Below are positions 7,590 to 15,447 of a stretch of 64,000 bases of DNA, piece after piece. The DNA comes from Alkalinema sp. CACIAM 70d (lineage in GTDB: Bacteria; Cyanobacteriota; Cyanobacteriia; Leptolyngbyales; Leptolyngbyaceae). Under the pieces are notes generated by a model. The model was not told where the DNA came from, did no database searches, and was given only the letters and a program-made list of their open reading frames with translations. The DNA is taken from contig MUGG01000133.1 of NCBI GenBank assembly GCA_002148405.1, forward strand, positions 102,740 through 166,739, read 5' to 3'. The translations under genes were made by a program, and so were the position numbers. How positions within the stretch are numbered: the stretch's first letter is position 1; each line of letters starts with the position of its first letter.

Positions 7590-9353
7590 GTGCAGCCCGT
7601 TGATTTCACCACCTTGATGGCAATTTGCCATGAGTTACGCCAAACCTGGCTTCCGGCCCGCCTTGAGCAAGTTTACCAACGCGATCGCCATACCCTCTGT
7701 CTCGCCCTACGCACCCTACAAGGACGGAGCTGGCTTACCCTATCCTGGCACCCCCAAGCTGCAAGGATCCATATTAGCGATCCCCCACCTCGCAATCCCG
7801 ACACCTTTACCTTCAGTCAGCAGCTTTGGCATCAATTGGGTGGATTGGCCTTGGTGGAAATTGCGATCGTAGCTCCCTTTGAGCGGGTGCTTGCACTCCA
7901 GTTTGCTAAACGACCTGGAGATCCAATTCTCTGGCAGGTTTACGTGGAAATCATGGGGCAATATAGCAATGTGATTTTGGTTAACCAGGCCCAGGAAATT
8001 GTGACAGCAGCCTATCAGGTGGGGAACCGACAGTCTCGGATTCGATCGATCCAGACGGGAGATTCCTACGAACTGCCTCCACGACCCACCAGTGCCATTC
8101 CTGCGTTGGAAGAACCCCGCGATCGTTGGCAAGACCGCATTCAGTTGATCCCAGGGCCACTAGGAAAAACCTTGCTGAAAACCTACCGTGGGCTGAGTTC
8201 AACCTTAGTAGCCGAGTTACTCAGTCGGGCTGACCTCGATGCCAGCCTCTCAACCGATCGACTACAGTTCCCAGACTGGGAGCGCTTATTTGACACTTGG
8301 CAAACTTGGCTGAAGACCTTAGACGATGGCAACTTTCACCCTAGTTTGATCCCCTCGGGATATTCGGTTTTGGGGTGGAAAAAACCGCAGACTTCTCCTT
8401 CATCTGCCCCCAAGCTGACCACGCAGCAGATTCTGAACCGCTACTACAGCGATCGCTTAAACGAACAAACCTTTGGTCAACTCCAACACCAACTCCAGCA
8501 GCGCTTGGCCAATCTCCTTGGTAAGTTACGCAGCAAACGGAATGGCTTTCTCGATCGCCTCCAGGCCAGCGATCGATCGGATGAACTGCGGCAACAGGCT
8601 GATCTTCTAATGGCACATTTGCATTTGGGCGAACCCGGCATGAGCCAGATCGAACTCCCAGATTTTGAAACTGGACAACCAATCCTAATTTCTCTTAGTC
8701 CGGAAAAAAATCTGGTACAAAATGCCCAAAGCTTATATAAGCAGTACCAAAAACTGACCCGTGCTCGGGCGGCGATCGATCCCCTGTTAGCCAACGTCCA
8801 GTCAGAACTCCATTATCTCGAACAGGTAGACACGGCGCTGCGGCAGTTGGAAACCTACACCACGATCGCTGACCTCGATACCCTTGAAGAAATTCGAGAA
8901 GAACTGATCCAGCAAGGCTACCTGGAGGATCCCACCTATCGCCGGGAATCTCAGAGCCGCGATCGCACCAGCGAACCCCACCATTACCCCACGCCGAGCG
9001 GTTTTGACCTGATCATTGGCCGTAATAATCGTCAAAACGATCAACTCACCTTCCGCACTGCGGGCGACTACGACCTCTGGTTCCACACCCAGGAAATTCC
9101 TGGCAGTCATGTGCTCCTGCGGCTGCCAGCGGGCAGTGTTCCGGATGAGATGGACTTACAATTTGCAGCGGATCTCGCCGCCTACTATAGCCAAGCCCGC
9201 CAAAGTGAGCAGGTTCCGGTGATCTACACTCAACCCAAGCATGTTTACAAGCCCAAGGGAGCTAAGCCGGGAACGGTGATTTATAAACAGGAGCAAATTA
9301 TTTGGGGCAATCCTCAGCGGGGATTATCTTGGCTTCATAAAGAGAAAAACTAG
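7590..9353 (+). CDS. rqcH: NFACT/RqcH family ribosome quality-control protein
   Basis: An NFACT (FbpA/Tae2/Rqc2-like) protein. Bacterial RqcH binds the 50S subunit obstructed by peptidyl-tRNA and adds C-terminal alanine tails. The N-terminal NFACT-N domain covers about residues 1-230 (MQPVDFTTL, RLEQVYQRD), coiled coils with helix-hairpin-helix lie at about 280-440 (QQRLANLLGKLRSK, LYKQYQKLTRAR), and the NFACT-R RNA-binding domain is near 480-575 (IIGRNNRQNDQLTFR, DLWFHTQEIPGSHV). At 587 residues it is normal length. The start is GTG 7590, matching the family start MQPVDFT. Its location near remA and gmk resembles the Bacillus yloA-remA-gmk neighbourhood, although here it is transcribed in the opposite direction. 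Confidence 0.92.
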   Translation: MQPVDFTTLMAICHELRQTWLPARLEQVYQRDRHTLCLALRTLQGRSWLTLSWHPQAARIHISDPPPRNPDTFTFSQQLWHQLGGLALVEIAIVAPFERVLALQFAKRPGDPILWQVYVEIMGQYSNVILVNQAQEIVTAAYQVGNRQSRIRSIQTGDSYELPPRPTSAIPALEEPRDRWQDRIQLIPGPLGKTLLKTYRGLSSTLVAELLSRADLDASLSTDRLQFPDWERLFDTWQTWLKTLDDGNFHPSLIPSGYSVLGWKKPQTSPSSAPKLTTQQILNRYYSDRLNEQTFGQLQHQLQQRLANLLGKLRSKRNGFLDRLQASDRSDELRQQADLLMAHLHLGEPGMSQIELPDFETGQPILISLSPEKNLVQNAQSLYKQYQKLTRARAAIDPLLANVQSELHYLEQVDTALRQLETYTTIADLDTLEEIREELIQQGYLEDPTYRRESQSRDRTSEPHHYPTPSGFDLIIGRNNRQNDQLTFRTAGDYDLWFHTQEIPGSHVLLRLPAGSVPDEMDLQFAADLAAYYSQARQSEQVPVIYTQPKHVYKPKGAKPGTVIYKQEQIIWGNPQRGLSWLHKEKN

Positions 9354-9450
9354 TCTAACTGTCGCTCCAGCCATCGTCTGGCGGGTCGATCGTAAAACTT
9401 CGAAATCATGTGAATTTTCACAACGAATTTTTCGTATTTTCTGTTACAAT

Positions 9451-9605
9451 CCTCAGTCAATAGGGATAAATACTCTAAAGAACCTTCTGCACGCTTGGGA
9501 ACGCGCAGAATTGAGGTTCCTTCGATGTGAGACGACAACAGCAAACCGTAATCAGGTTTACTTCAATTTAGTTGACCAGCTTCTAGGGAGAGGCTGGTCG
9601 ATTTA
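9451..9605 (+). ncRNA. Candidate structured small RNA or leader
   Basis: A -10-like TACAAT (9445-9450) precedes a region with three hairpins in a row. Hairpin one pairs GAACC (9480-9484) and TTCTGC-a-CG with CG-c-GCAGAA and GGTTC (9515-9519). Hairpin two is AAACC (9543-9547) with GGTTT (9555-9559). Hairpin three is a terminator (9574-9599). No clear -35 is seen. It could be a free RNA of about 150 nt, the 3' end of the rqcH transcript, or an attenuating leader of the glycosyltransferase gene. I do not recognise it as 6S, SRP or Yfr1 RNA. Confidence 0.4.
9574..9605 (+). terminator. Rho-independent terminator, plus strand
   Basis: GACCAGC (9574-9580), an 12-base loop, GCTGGTC (9593-9599), then the T-rich GATTTATTTTA. 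It lies 220 bases after rqcH and 170 bases before the glycosyltransferase start. Confidence 0.65.
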
Positions 9606-9778
9606 TTTTAGAGCTGCGCAAGATTGCACAAGACCGCACAATTTTATGCAGCCTAGCCGCTTTGTGTAGCCTAGCCGCTATGCTAAATCGATGTCCGTGA
9701 GGTCGATCGAGCCCCTTAGGAAAGCGCTCGGAAAGACGATCGCCCGATTCCTCGCTAGCCTTTTGAAATCGTTCCTTT

Positions 9779-10939
9779 ATGCCAAGCTACGCCCTTGTCC
9801 ATGAGTGGTTGACCCCCAAAGCCACTGGCGGATCCGAACTCGTCGTCCAGGAAATTTTGCAACATATTGATGCAGACCTCTACGCCCTGATTGACTTTGA
9901 GTCCCGCAATCCCAAGAGCTATCTCTATCGCCGCCAGATCGGCCACACATTTCTGCAACGGTTTCCCTTCGCAGAGCAAGGCGTACAAAAATACTTACCC
10001 TTGCTGCCCTTGGCGATCGAACAGTTAGATTTGGGCAACTATGACATTATTTTGTCGTCCTCCCATGCCGTAGCAAAAGGCGTATTGACCAAAGCCCACC
10101 AAATGCATGTGTGTTACTGCCATGCCCCCATGCGCTATGCCTGGGACTTAACCTTTGACTATCTCAACAGCAGTCGATCGGGGCGGGGGTTACCGGGCAT
10201 CCTGACCCGCTATTTACTGCACCAACTGCGCCAGTGGGATGTCCTTTCAGCCAACCGAGTGGATTATTTTGTTGCCAACTCAAAAACAACAGCGCGACGG
10301 ATTTGGCGGTGCTATCGGCGGGAGGCGGAAGTCATTTATCCCCCCGTGGCCGTCGATCGCTTTCCCCTCGTGACTGAAAAACAAGACTTTTATCTCACCG
10401 TTTCCCGGCTGGTGAGTTACAAGAAGGTCGATTTGATTGTCGAAGCCTTTAATCAACTGGGTTTACCGTTAGTGGTGATTGGCGATGGGCCAGACTTGCC
10501 CAAAATTCGCCAACGCGCCAAAGCCAATATTCAACTGCTGGGCTGGCAATCCAATGAGGTGGTTGAACGCTACATGGCCCAGGCCAAAGCCTTTGTTTAT
10601 GCAGCCTACGAAGATTTTGGCATCGCTCCCGTAGAAGCCCAAGCCTGTGGCACGCCTGTGATTGCCTATGCCGCTGGGGGCACCGGAGAAACCGTGAAGG
10701 ATGTTCGCCAGTGGGGGGGCCAGGGTACAGGGATGCTATTTCCCCAGCAGTCGATCGCAAGCTTACAGGAAACGATCCAAGCCTTTGAACGTCATTACCC
10801 ACAACTGCAACCAGAGGTGATCCATCAGCACGCCCTGGGATTTCAGCCCACGGTCTTTCGCGATCGGTACTTGGAATTCCTCGATCGCAGCTACACCCAG
10901 TTCCAAACCCAGCATCGCTTCGATCGTTCCGCCCTATGA
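9779..10939 (+). CDS. Family 4 glycosyltransferase (GT-B fold)
   Basis: A retaining GT4 glycosyltransferase, predicted to move a sugar from a nucleotide-sugar to a lipid-linked oligosaccharide in the cytoplasm. The N-terminal acceptor domain has the Gly-rich loop KATGGSE (residues 14-20). The C-terminal donor domain has SRLVSYKKVDL (209-219), VVIGDGP (232-238) and the EX7E motif as E278...E286 (EDFGIAPVE), then AQACGTPVIAYAAGG. At 386 residues it is typical of exopolysaccharide GT4 enzymes with the VCYCHAPMRYAWDL signature. Start ATG 9779. It is followed by a sugar-phosphate transferase and the GDP-fucose genes on the same strand, pointing to capsule or slime synthesis. Confidence 0.9.
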   Translation: MPSYALVHEWLTPKATGGSELVVQEILQHIDADLYALIDFESRNPKSYLYRRQIGHTFLQRFPFAEQGVQKYLPLLPLAIEQLDLGNYDIILSSSHAVAKGVLTKAHQMHVCYCHAPMRYAWDLTFDYLNSSRSGRGLPGILTRYLLHQLRQWDVLSANRVDYFVANSKTTARRIWRCYRREAEVIYPPVAVDRFPLVTEKQDFYLTVSRLVSYKKVDLIVEAFNQLGLPLVVIGDGPDLPKIRQRAKANIQLLGWQSNEVVERYMAQAKAFVYAAYEDFGIAPVEAQACGTPVIAYAAGGTGETVKDVRQWGGQGTGMLFPQQSIASLQETIQAFERHYPQLQPEVIHQHALGFQPTVFRDRYLEFLDRSYTQFQTQHRFDRSAL

Positions 10940-11014
10940 CAAGCAAAAGACTGTCCAAAAATTTGATCTAATTTAAGCCAAGTGGGGACGATCGCTTTAT
11001 GATCGGAACTACAT

Positions 11015-11026
11015 TTCTTCGAAGAA
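11015..11026. promoter_or_regulatory. 12-bp perfect palindrome
   Basis: TTCTTCGAAGAA lies between the GT4 and the sugar transferase genes, followed at 11035 by a T-run. It may be an operator, or the core of a weak terminator. Confidence 0.3.
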
Positions 11027-11108
11027 GTGAAAGCTTTTTTCGCAAAAATTTACAGTTTTTACGGAATTGAATTCACTTTTATCGAAAAATCTGTGTGTGG
11101 TGTGGAGT

Positions 11109-11825
11109 ATGCATAACATGACTGCCGATAGCCGAGTTGCTGCGGGACAGGTCATTCGAACTCAGTCAAAGTCTCGTCGGGGCAAACCGCCGCTTTGGAC
11201 TTTACTGGATCGAGCGATCGTCAAACGCCTTTTTGATATTGTCTTTTCATTCTCTGTACTCATCCTTTTTTCCCCGGTCTACCTACTTTTGGCTCTACTG
11301 GTTGCCCTCAGTTCCGATGGCCCAGTTTTTTATATCCAAGAGCGCGTAGGCAAGCAGGGTCGTCATTTTGGCTGCATCAAGTTTCGGACGATGGTCAATA
11401 ATGCCGATCGGCTACTGGTGGAAATGTTGGCCAGTTCACCCCACCTACAACAAGAATTTGAGGATAATTTCAAGCTGAAACACGATCCGCGCATTACCTG
11501 GATCGGTCATTTTCTGCGGATCACCAGTTTGGATGAGTTCCCTCAGTTTTGGAACGTCCTGATGGGCGATATGAGCGTCGTTGGGCCTCGGCCTTTGGTA
11601 CCGGAAGAACTGCACCGCTACGGAGAAGCGATCGAGCAAGTGCTGTCGATTCGTCCCGGTATTACGGGCCTATGGCAAGTCTCTGGACGCAACGACATTC
11701 CCTATCCCCAACGAGTTCGCATGGATGCCTACTATGTGAACCATCGCCGATTTTGGTTGGATCTTTGGCTGATTGTAAAAACGGTGCGCGTTGTGCTTTT
11801 TCCCAGAAATAACGGTGCCTATTAG
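11109..11825 (+). CDS. Membrane sugar-1-phosphate transferase (WcaJ/PglC superfamily)
   Basis: A bacterial sugar transferase that begins exopolysaccharide repeat synthesis by moving a sugar-1-phosphate onto undecaprenyl phosphate at the inner face of the plasma membrane. The membrane re-entrant helix is visible (RLFDIVFSF ... SPVYLLLALLVAL), followed by QERVGKQGRHFGCIKFRTM, the catalytic-region DPRITWIGHFLR and SLDEFPQFWNVLMGDMSVVGPRP, and RPGITGLWQVSGR. This is the short catalytic form without the N-terminal CoA-binding-like domain of WcaJ. I prefer ATG 11109; ATG 11118 is better spaced from a GGAG, and a TTG at 11067 would add 14 residues. Confidence 0.9.
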   Translation: MHNMTADSRVAAGQVIRTQSKSRRGKPPLWTLLDRAIVKRLFDIVFSFSVLILFSPVYLLLALLVALSSDGPVFYIQERVGKQGRHFGCIKFRTMVNNADRLLVEMLASSPHLQQEFEDNFKLKHDPRITWIGHFLRITSLDEFPQFWNVLMGDMSVVGPRPLVPEELHRYGEAIEQVLSIRPGITGLWQVSGRNDIPYPQRVRMDAYYVNHRRFWLDLWLIVKTVRVVLFPRNNGAY

Positions 11826-12426
11826 ATCTCTACTGGATTTTTACCAGTTTTCCACTAGCCTCTAACTCAGTAGGGACTTCGATTTTGTCCCAGTCCAGCC
11901 CCATCTTCGATAAAATCTGCATCAGGCATTTGGCGGAACTTTAAAGAGTCTTCGTACACACTTTGGCCGGACTTTATACGATCTTTCCTCAATTCAAGCT
12001 AGGCTATTGGCACCTTCTTGAGATCAAAGAGTGAACGATGAATGACTTTAGGAATCTAGGACGCTCAAGCACTGTTTTCAGCAATACAGCGTAGAAAGAT
12101 CCCTGTGAGTCGTTCAAATCACTCCGAGTTGAGGGATTAATAAATTCATAAATTTCAATCTCAGACGATCGCTGATTAACGTTCTCATCCGTTCTAATCA
12201 GGGTTTTGCCCAAGAAGTTTGATTTTTATACGGATCCTTCATCTGGTTAGATGAGTTAACTAAAGATCAGACCTGGACAGGGATTAATCAATGGGGTTGA
12301 TCCAATCGGATTAATTCGAACTGTGGCAGTTAGACTTTTGTCCTTCCACCAGATTTATCCCCAAGCTAGTCTGTAATGATTTGTAAATGTTTTGTATTGT
12401 GATTCGTAGGGAAGGAAAGAACTAGC
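11826..12426. other. Intergenic region upstream of gmd
   Basis: It contains a small hairpin with T-run just after the sugar transferase (ACTGG 11832-11836, CCAGT 11844-11848, then TTT), which may be its terminator. An inverted pair ATTAATC ... GATTAAT (about 12284-12316) lies in the presumed gmd control region, and a purine-rich GAAGGAAAG ribosome-binding site precedes gmd. The only open frame (minus strand, 69 codons) has no protein-like features. Confidence 0.5.
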
Positions 12427-13497
12427 ATGACGCAACGTAAGCGGGCATTGATTACAGGAATTACCGGGCAGGATGGCTCCTATTTGAGCGAACTCTTGCT
12501 GGAGCAGGGCTATGAAGTTCACGGGATTATCCGTCGTACCTCCACCTTCAACACCGATCGGATCGACCACATCTACGAAGATCCGCACGCAGAAGGGGCA
12601 CGCCTATTCCTGCACTACGGTGACCTGACTGATGGCACTATGCTGGGTCGCATCATCGAAGAAGTTCAACCCCACGAAATTTACAACCTGGGTGCCCAGT
12701 CCCACGTTCGGGTCAGCTTTGACTCTCCGGAATACACTGCTGACAGCGTAGGGATGGGTGCTCTGCGCCTACTAGAAGCTGTGCGGGACTACCAGCAACG
12801 CACTGGCAATGAAGTGCGTTATTACCAAGCCGGTTCTTCCGAAATGTACGGCAAAGTACTGGAAGTACCCCAGAGCGAACTAACCCCCTTCTATCCCCGC
12901 AGCCCCTACGCCTGCGCCAAGGTCTTTGCCCACTGGCAAACCGTTAACTACCGCGAGTCCTACAATCTATTTGCCTGCAACGGGATTTTGTTTAACCATG
13001 AATCTCCCCGTCGGGGCGAAACCTTTGTGACCCGCAAAATTACCCGCGCAGTCGCTCGCATTGCGGCTGGGAAACAAAAGAAATTGTTCATGGGCAACCT
13101 GGATTCCAAGCGGGACTGGGGTTATGCCAAGGACTACGTGCGGGCCATGTGGCTGATGTTGCAGCAATCCGAACCCGACGATTACGTTGTAGCAACGGGT
13201 GAAACCCACTCGGTCAAAGAATTCCTCGATCTCGCCTTTGGTCGGGTGAATCTGGACTGGGAACAGTATGTGGAGTTTGATCCTCGCTACCTGCGTCCGG
13301 CGGAAGTGGATTTGCTGATTGGCACCCCTGCGAAGGCGAAGGAAAAACTGGGTTGGGAACCCTCCGTTACCTTTGAAGAATTGGTCAATATCATGGTGGA
13401 TGCGGATCTGCGGGCCGTCGGAATTGACGCCCCCGCTGGCCCGGTGAATTCTGAGAATGCGATCGTGCGGGAAAACGTAGCCGCGATGTCTTTCTAG
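12427..13497 (+). CDS. gmd: GDP-mannose 4,6-dehydratase
   Basis: Converts GDP-D-mannose to GDP-4-keto-6-deoxy-D-mannose, the first committed step to GDP-L-fucose. It is an extended short-chain dehydrogenase with the NAD(P)-binding GxxGxxG as GITGQDG (11-17), the GMD-specific RRTSTFNTDRIDHIY (36-50), catalytic S138-E139 in GSSEMYG, and YxxxK at Y161-K165 (SPYACAK). The substrate-binding NHESPRRGETFVTRKI is present. At 356 residues it is standard length. Start ATG 12427 behind a GAAGGAAAG ribosome-binding site. The partner fcl follows 212 bases downstream. Confidence 0.96.
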   Translation: MTQRKRALITGITGQDGSYLSELLLEQGYEVHGIIRRTSTFNTDRIDHIYEDPHAEGARLFLHYGDLTDGTMLGRIIEEVQPHEIYNLGAQSHVRVSFDSPEYTADSVGMGALRLLEAVRDYQQRTGNEVRYYQAGSSEMYGKVLEVPQSELTPFYPRSPYACAKVFAHWQTVNYRESYNLFACNGILFNHESPRRGETFVTRKITRAVARIAAGKQKKLFMGNLDSKRDWGYAKDYVRAMWLMLQQSEPDDYVVATGETHSVKEFLDLAFGRVNLDWEQYVEFDPRYLRPAEVDLLIGTPAKAKEKLGWEPSVTFEELVNIMVDADLRAVGIDAPAGPVNSENAIVRENVAAMSF

Positions 13498-13560
13498 ATG
13501 CATCACTCTAGATGCGTTACTTTCAGCGATTTCTCCTGAGGAGATAGCAAATTTTGGAAT

Positions 13561-13600
13561 AGGGACTGAGGGCATCTCAATAGGCTTTCTCAGTCCTTAT
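13561..13600 (+). terminator. Hairpin between gmd and fcl
   Basis: GGACTGAG (13563-13570) pairs with CTCAGTCC (13589-13596) across an 18-base loop, followed by the weak T-rich TTATTTG. It may attenuate between gmd and fcl. A smaller hairpin TCTCC-TGA-GGAGA lies at 13532-13544, and GTTCTGAACT is repeated at 13607 and 13622. Confidence 0.5.
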
Positions 13601-13709
13601 TTGTAGGTTCTGAACTGATACGTTCTGAACTTGTAAGTTCTTAGTTGCAAGATCTTGAGCCACTTTTCAAGAGACCCAGAAGTTTTCACAGCATGAGGCT
13701 AGACAAACC

Positions 13710-14660
13710 ATGACTTCAGCCGCGATCGATCTTTCTAATAAGCGCATTGTCGTCACAGGCGGTGCCGGCTTTCTCGGTAAACAGGTAGTGAAGCAATTAA
13801 TCGCTGCCGGAGCCAATCCTGATAAGATTTCCATCCCCCGATCGAAGGACTATGACCTGCGGCAATGGGAAGCCTGCCAACGGGCCGTTGCTAACCAGGA
13901 TATTGTGATCCACCTTGCGGCCCACGTCGGCGGCATTGGCCTAAACCGGGAAAAACCCGCCGAATTGTTCTACGACAACCTGATGATGGGCACGCAACTG
14001 ATCCATGCGGCCCATCAAGCAGGCGTAGAGAAATTTACCTGCGTTGGTACCATTTGCGCCTATCCCAAATTCACCCCGGTGCCCTTCAGAGAAGAAGACA
14101 TTTGGAACGGCTATCCCGAGGAAACCAACGCCCCCTATGGTGTTGCTAAAAAAGCGCTCTTGGTACAGCTTCAGTCCTATCGTCAGCAGTACGGGTTTAA
14201 CGGCATTTACCTACTGCCTGTGAATCTCTACGGACCGGAAGATAACTTCGATCCCCGCAGTTCCCACGTGATTCCGGCGCTGATTCGGAAAGTCCACGAA
14301 GCGCAACTCCGGGGAGACAAAGAAATTCCGGTCTGGGGCGACGGTAGCCCAACGCGGGAATTTTTGTATTCGGAAGACGCTGCCCGAGGCATTGTCATGG
14401 GCACCACTTCCTACAACCACGAAGATCCAGTCAACTTGGGCACCAATCGGGAAATTTCCATTAAGGATCTGATCGAACTAATTTGCAAGTTGATGGAATT
14501 CGACGGCGAAATTGTTTGGGAAACGGAGCAACCCAACGGCCAACCCCGCCGCTGTTTGGATACCCAACGGGCTAAGGAGCGGTTTGGGTTTGAAGCGAAG
14601 GTTAGCTTTGAAGAAGGGCTGAAAAATACGATCGAGTGGTATCGGGCCAACGGTCAGTAA
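13710..14660 (+). CDS. fcl: GDP-L-fucose synthase
   Basis: NADPH-dependent 3,5-epimerase/4-reductase that makes GDP-L-fucose from the Gmd product. The nucleotide-binding TGGAGFLG is at residues 16-23, the catalytic YxxxK at Y143-K147 (PYGVAKK), with the expected Ser/Cys region in CVGTICAYPK and the substrate segment LYGPEDNFDPRSSHVIPALI. At 316 residues it is full length. It follows gmd on the same strand, so the two enzymes form one pathway feeding the glycosyltransferases upstream. Start ATG 13710, in MTSAAIDLSNKRIVVTG. Confidence 0.95.
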   Translation: MTSAAIDLSNKRIVVTGGAGFLGKQVVKQLIAAGANPDKISIPRSKDYDLRQWEACQRAVANQDIVIHLAAHVGGIGLNREKPAELFYDNLMMGTQLIHAAHQAGVEKFTCVGTICAYPKFTPVPFREEDIWNGYPEETNAPYGVAKKALLVQLQSYRQQYGFNGIYLLPVNLYGPEDNFDPRSSHVIPALIRKVHEAQLRGDKEIPVWGDGSPTREFLYSEDAARGIVMGTTSYNHEDPVNLGTNREISIKDLIELICKLMEFDGEIVWETEQPNGQPRRCLDTQRAKERFGFEAKVSFEEGLKNTIEWYRANGQ

Positions 14661-14714
14661 GTCCTGAAATTTTCCACAAGCCAGAAGCAATTTCTGCTGA
14701 TTCCATGTACAAAC

Positions 14715-14740
14715 GGGAGCTAATCTTAGCTCCCTCTTTT
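14715..14740 (+). terminator. Rho-independent terminator of fcl
   Basis: GGGAGCTAA-TC-TTAGCTCCC followed by TCTTTTG, 55 bases after the fcl stop codon. A strong hairpin with a short T-run. Confidence 0.85.
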
Positions 14741-14844
14741 GTAACCAGGTGTTAGCAGGGTTTTATAAGCAGGACACTTTTGTGGCTAGGGTAGGGAGAT
14801 AGGATTGAGACATCGACTATCGCAGCAAGCTAGAAAGGGTTCCC

Positions 14845-15447
14845 ATGGGCGTAACGGAACATGAGTCCAACACAACAATAATGACGCTGGCTGAATATTT
14901 AGCCTATGACGATGGCACCGACACCCGCTACGAACTGGTGAACGGAGAACGATATCCCATGCCTTCTGAGAGTGATCTAAATAATCTGATCGCGATCGTG
15001 CTGCTGGCAGAATTTCTGAAGTTCCTGCCACCCATGCACCTGCGACGGGGAACCGAACTCGTCACCAGTGGGACAAGGGCAACCATCCGCATTCCAGATT
15101 TAATGATTTTGACTGATGAGCTGATCACTCTCCTCAGCGGTGCAAGCCGCAGTCTCATCACCCTGGATATGCCACCCCCCGTTTTGGTCATTGAAATTGC
15201 CTCCCCCGGAGTCAGCAACCAAGACCGAGACTATCGGTTCAAGCGATCGGAATATGCAGCCCGAGGCATTGAAGAATATTGGATTGTGGATCCTACACAA
15301 GCAAAAGTGACCCTCTTCACTTTGGTCGCTGGATTTTATGAAGAACAGATTTTCACAAAGCACGATCGCATTGCCTCGCCCCATTACCCTGACTTTAGCT
15401 TGACCGTAGCGCAACTCCTACAAAGTGGCAATTCCACGGGCGGCTAG
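14845..15447 (+). CDS. Uma2 family endonuclease-like protein (DUF820)
   Basis: A member of the Uma2/DUF820 group, a PD-(D/E)XK nuclease-fold family greatly expanded in cyanobacteria, with unproven function. Seen are the N-terminal LAEYLAYDD..TRYELVNGE, then RIPDLMIL with the PD acid, VIEIASPG with the E-x-(S/A) position, RDYRFKRSEYAARGIEEYWIVDP, and a C-terminal FSLTVAQLL. At 200 residues it is standard length. Two more members occur at the right end of the window, and the partial one there resembles this gene most in its central part (RGT, IRxPDLMxLT, MPPPxLxIE). Its stop shares the four bases CTAG with the convergent NHL gene. Confidence 0.85.
   Translation: MGVTEHESNTTIMTLAEYLAYDDGTDTRYELVNGERYPMPSESDLNNLIAIVLLAEFLKFLPPMHLRRGTELVTSGTRATIRIPDLMILTDELITLLSGASRSLITLDMPPPVLVIEIASPGVSNQDRDYRFKRSEYAARGIEEYWIVDPTQAKVTLFTLVAGFYEEQIFTKHDRIASPHYPDFSLTVAQLLQSGNSTGG

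Larger units (their letters stand above)
9354..9778. other. rqcH-glycosyltransferase intergenic region
   Basis: This region carries a likely structured RNA (9445-9605) with a -10-like TACAAT and a terminator, described separately. The last 170 bases before the glycosyltransferase hold two short GTAGCCTAGCCGC-like repeats (about 9645-9675) and several CGATCG sites, but no gene. Confidence 0.5.

Noticed and set aside
9350..9544. 64-codon minus-strand frame converging on rqcH
   Set aside because: It starts with TTG without a ribosome-binding site and is cut by a stop just upstream. The same bases form strong hairpins better explained as RNA. Its C-terminal part (EKFVVKIHMISKFYDRP) is protein-like, so I keep some doubt.
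12004..12213. 69-codon minus-strand frame upstream of gmd
   Set aside because: No motif, no ribosome-binding site, and no match to a known small protein.
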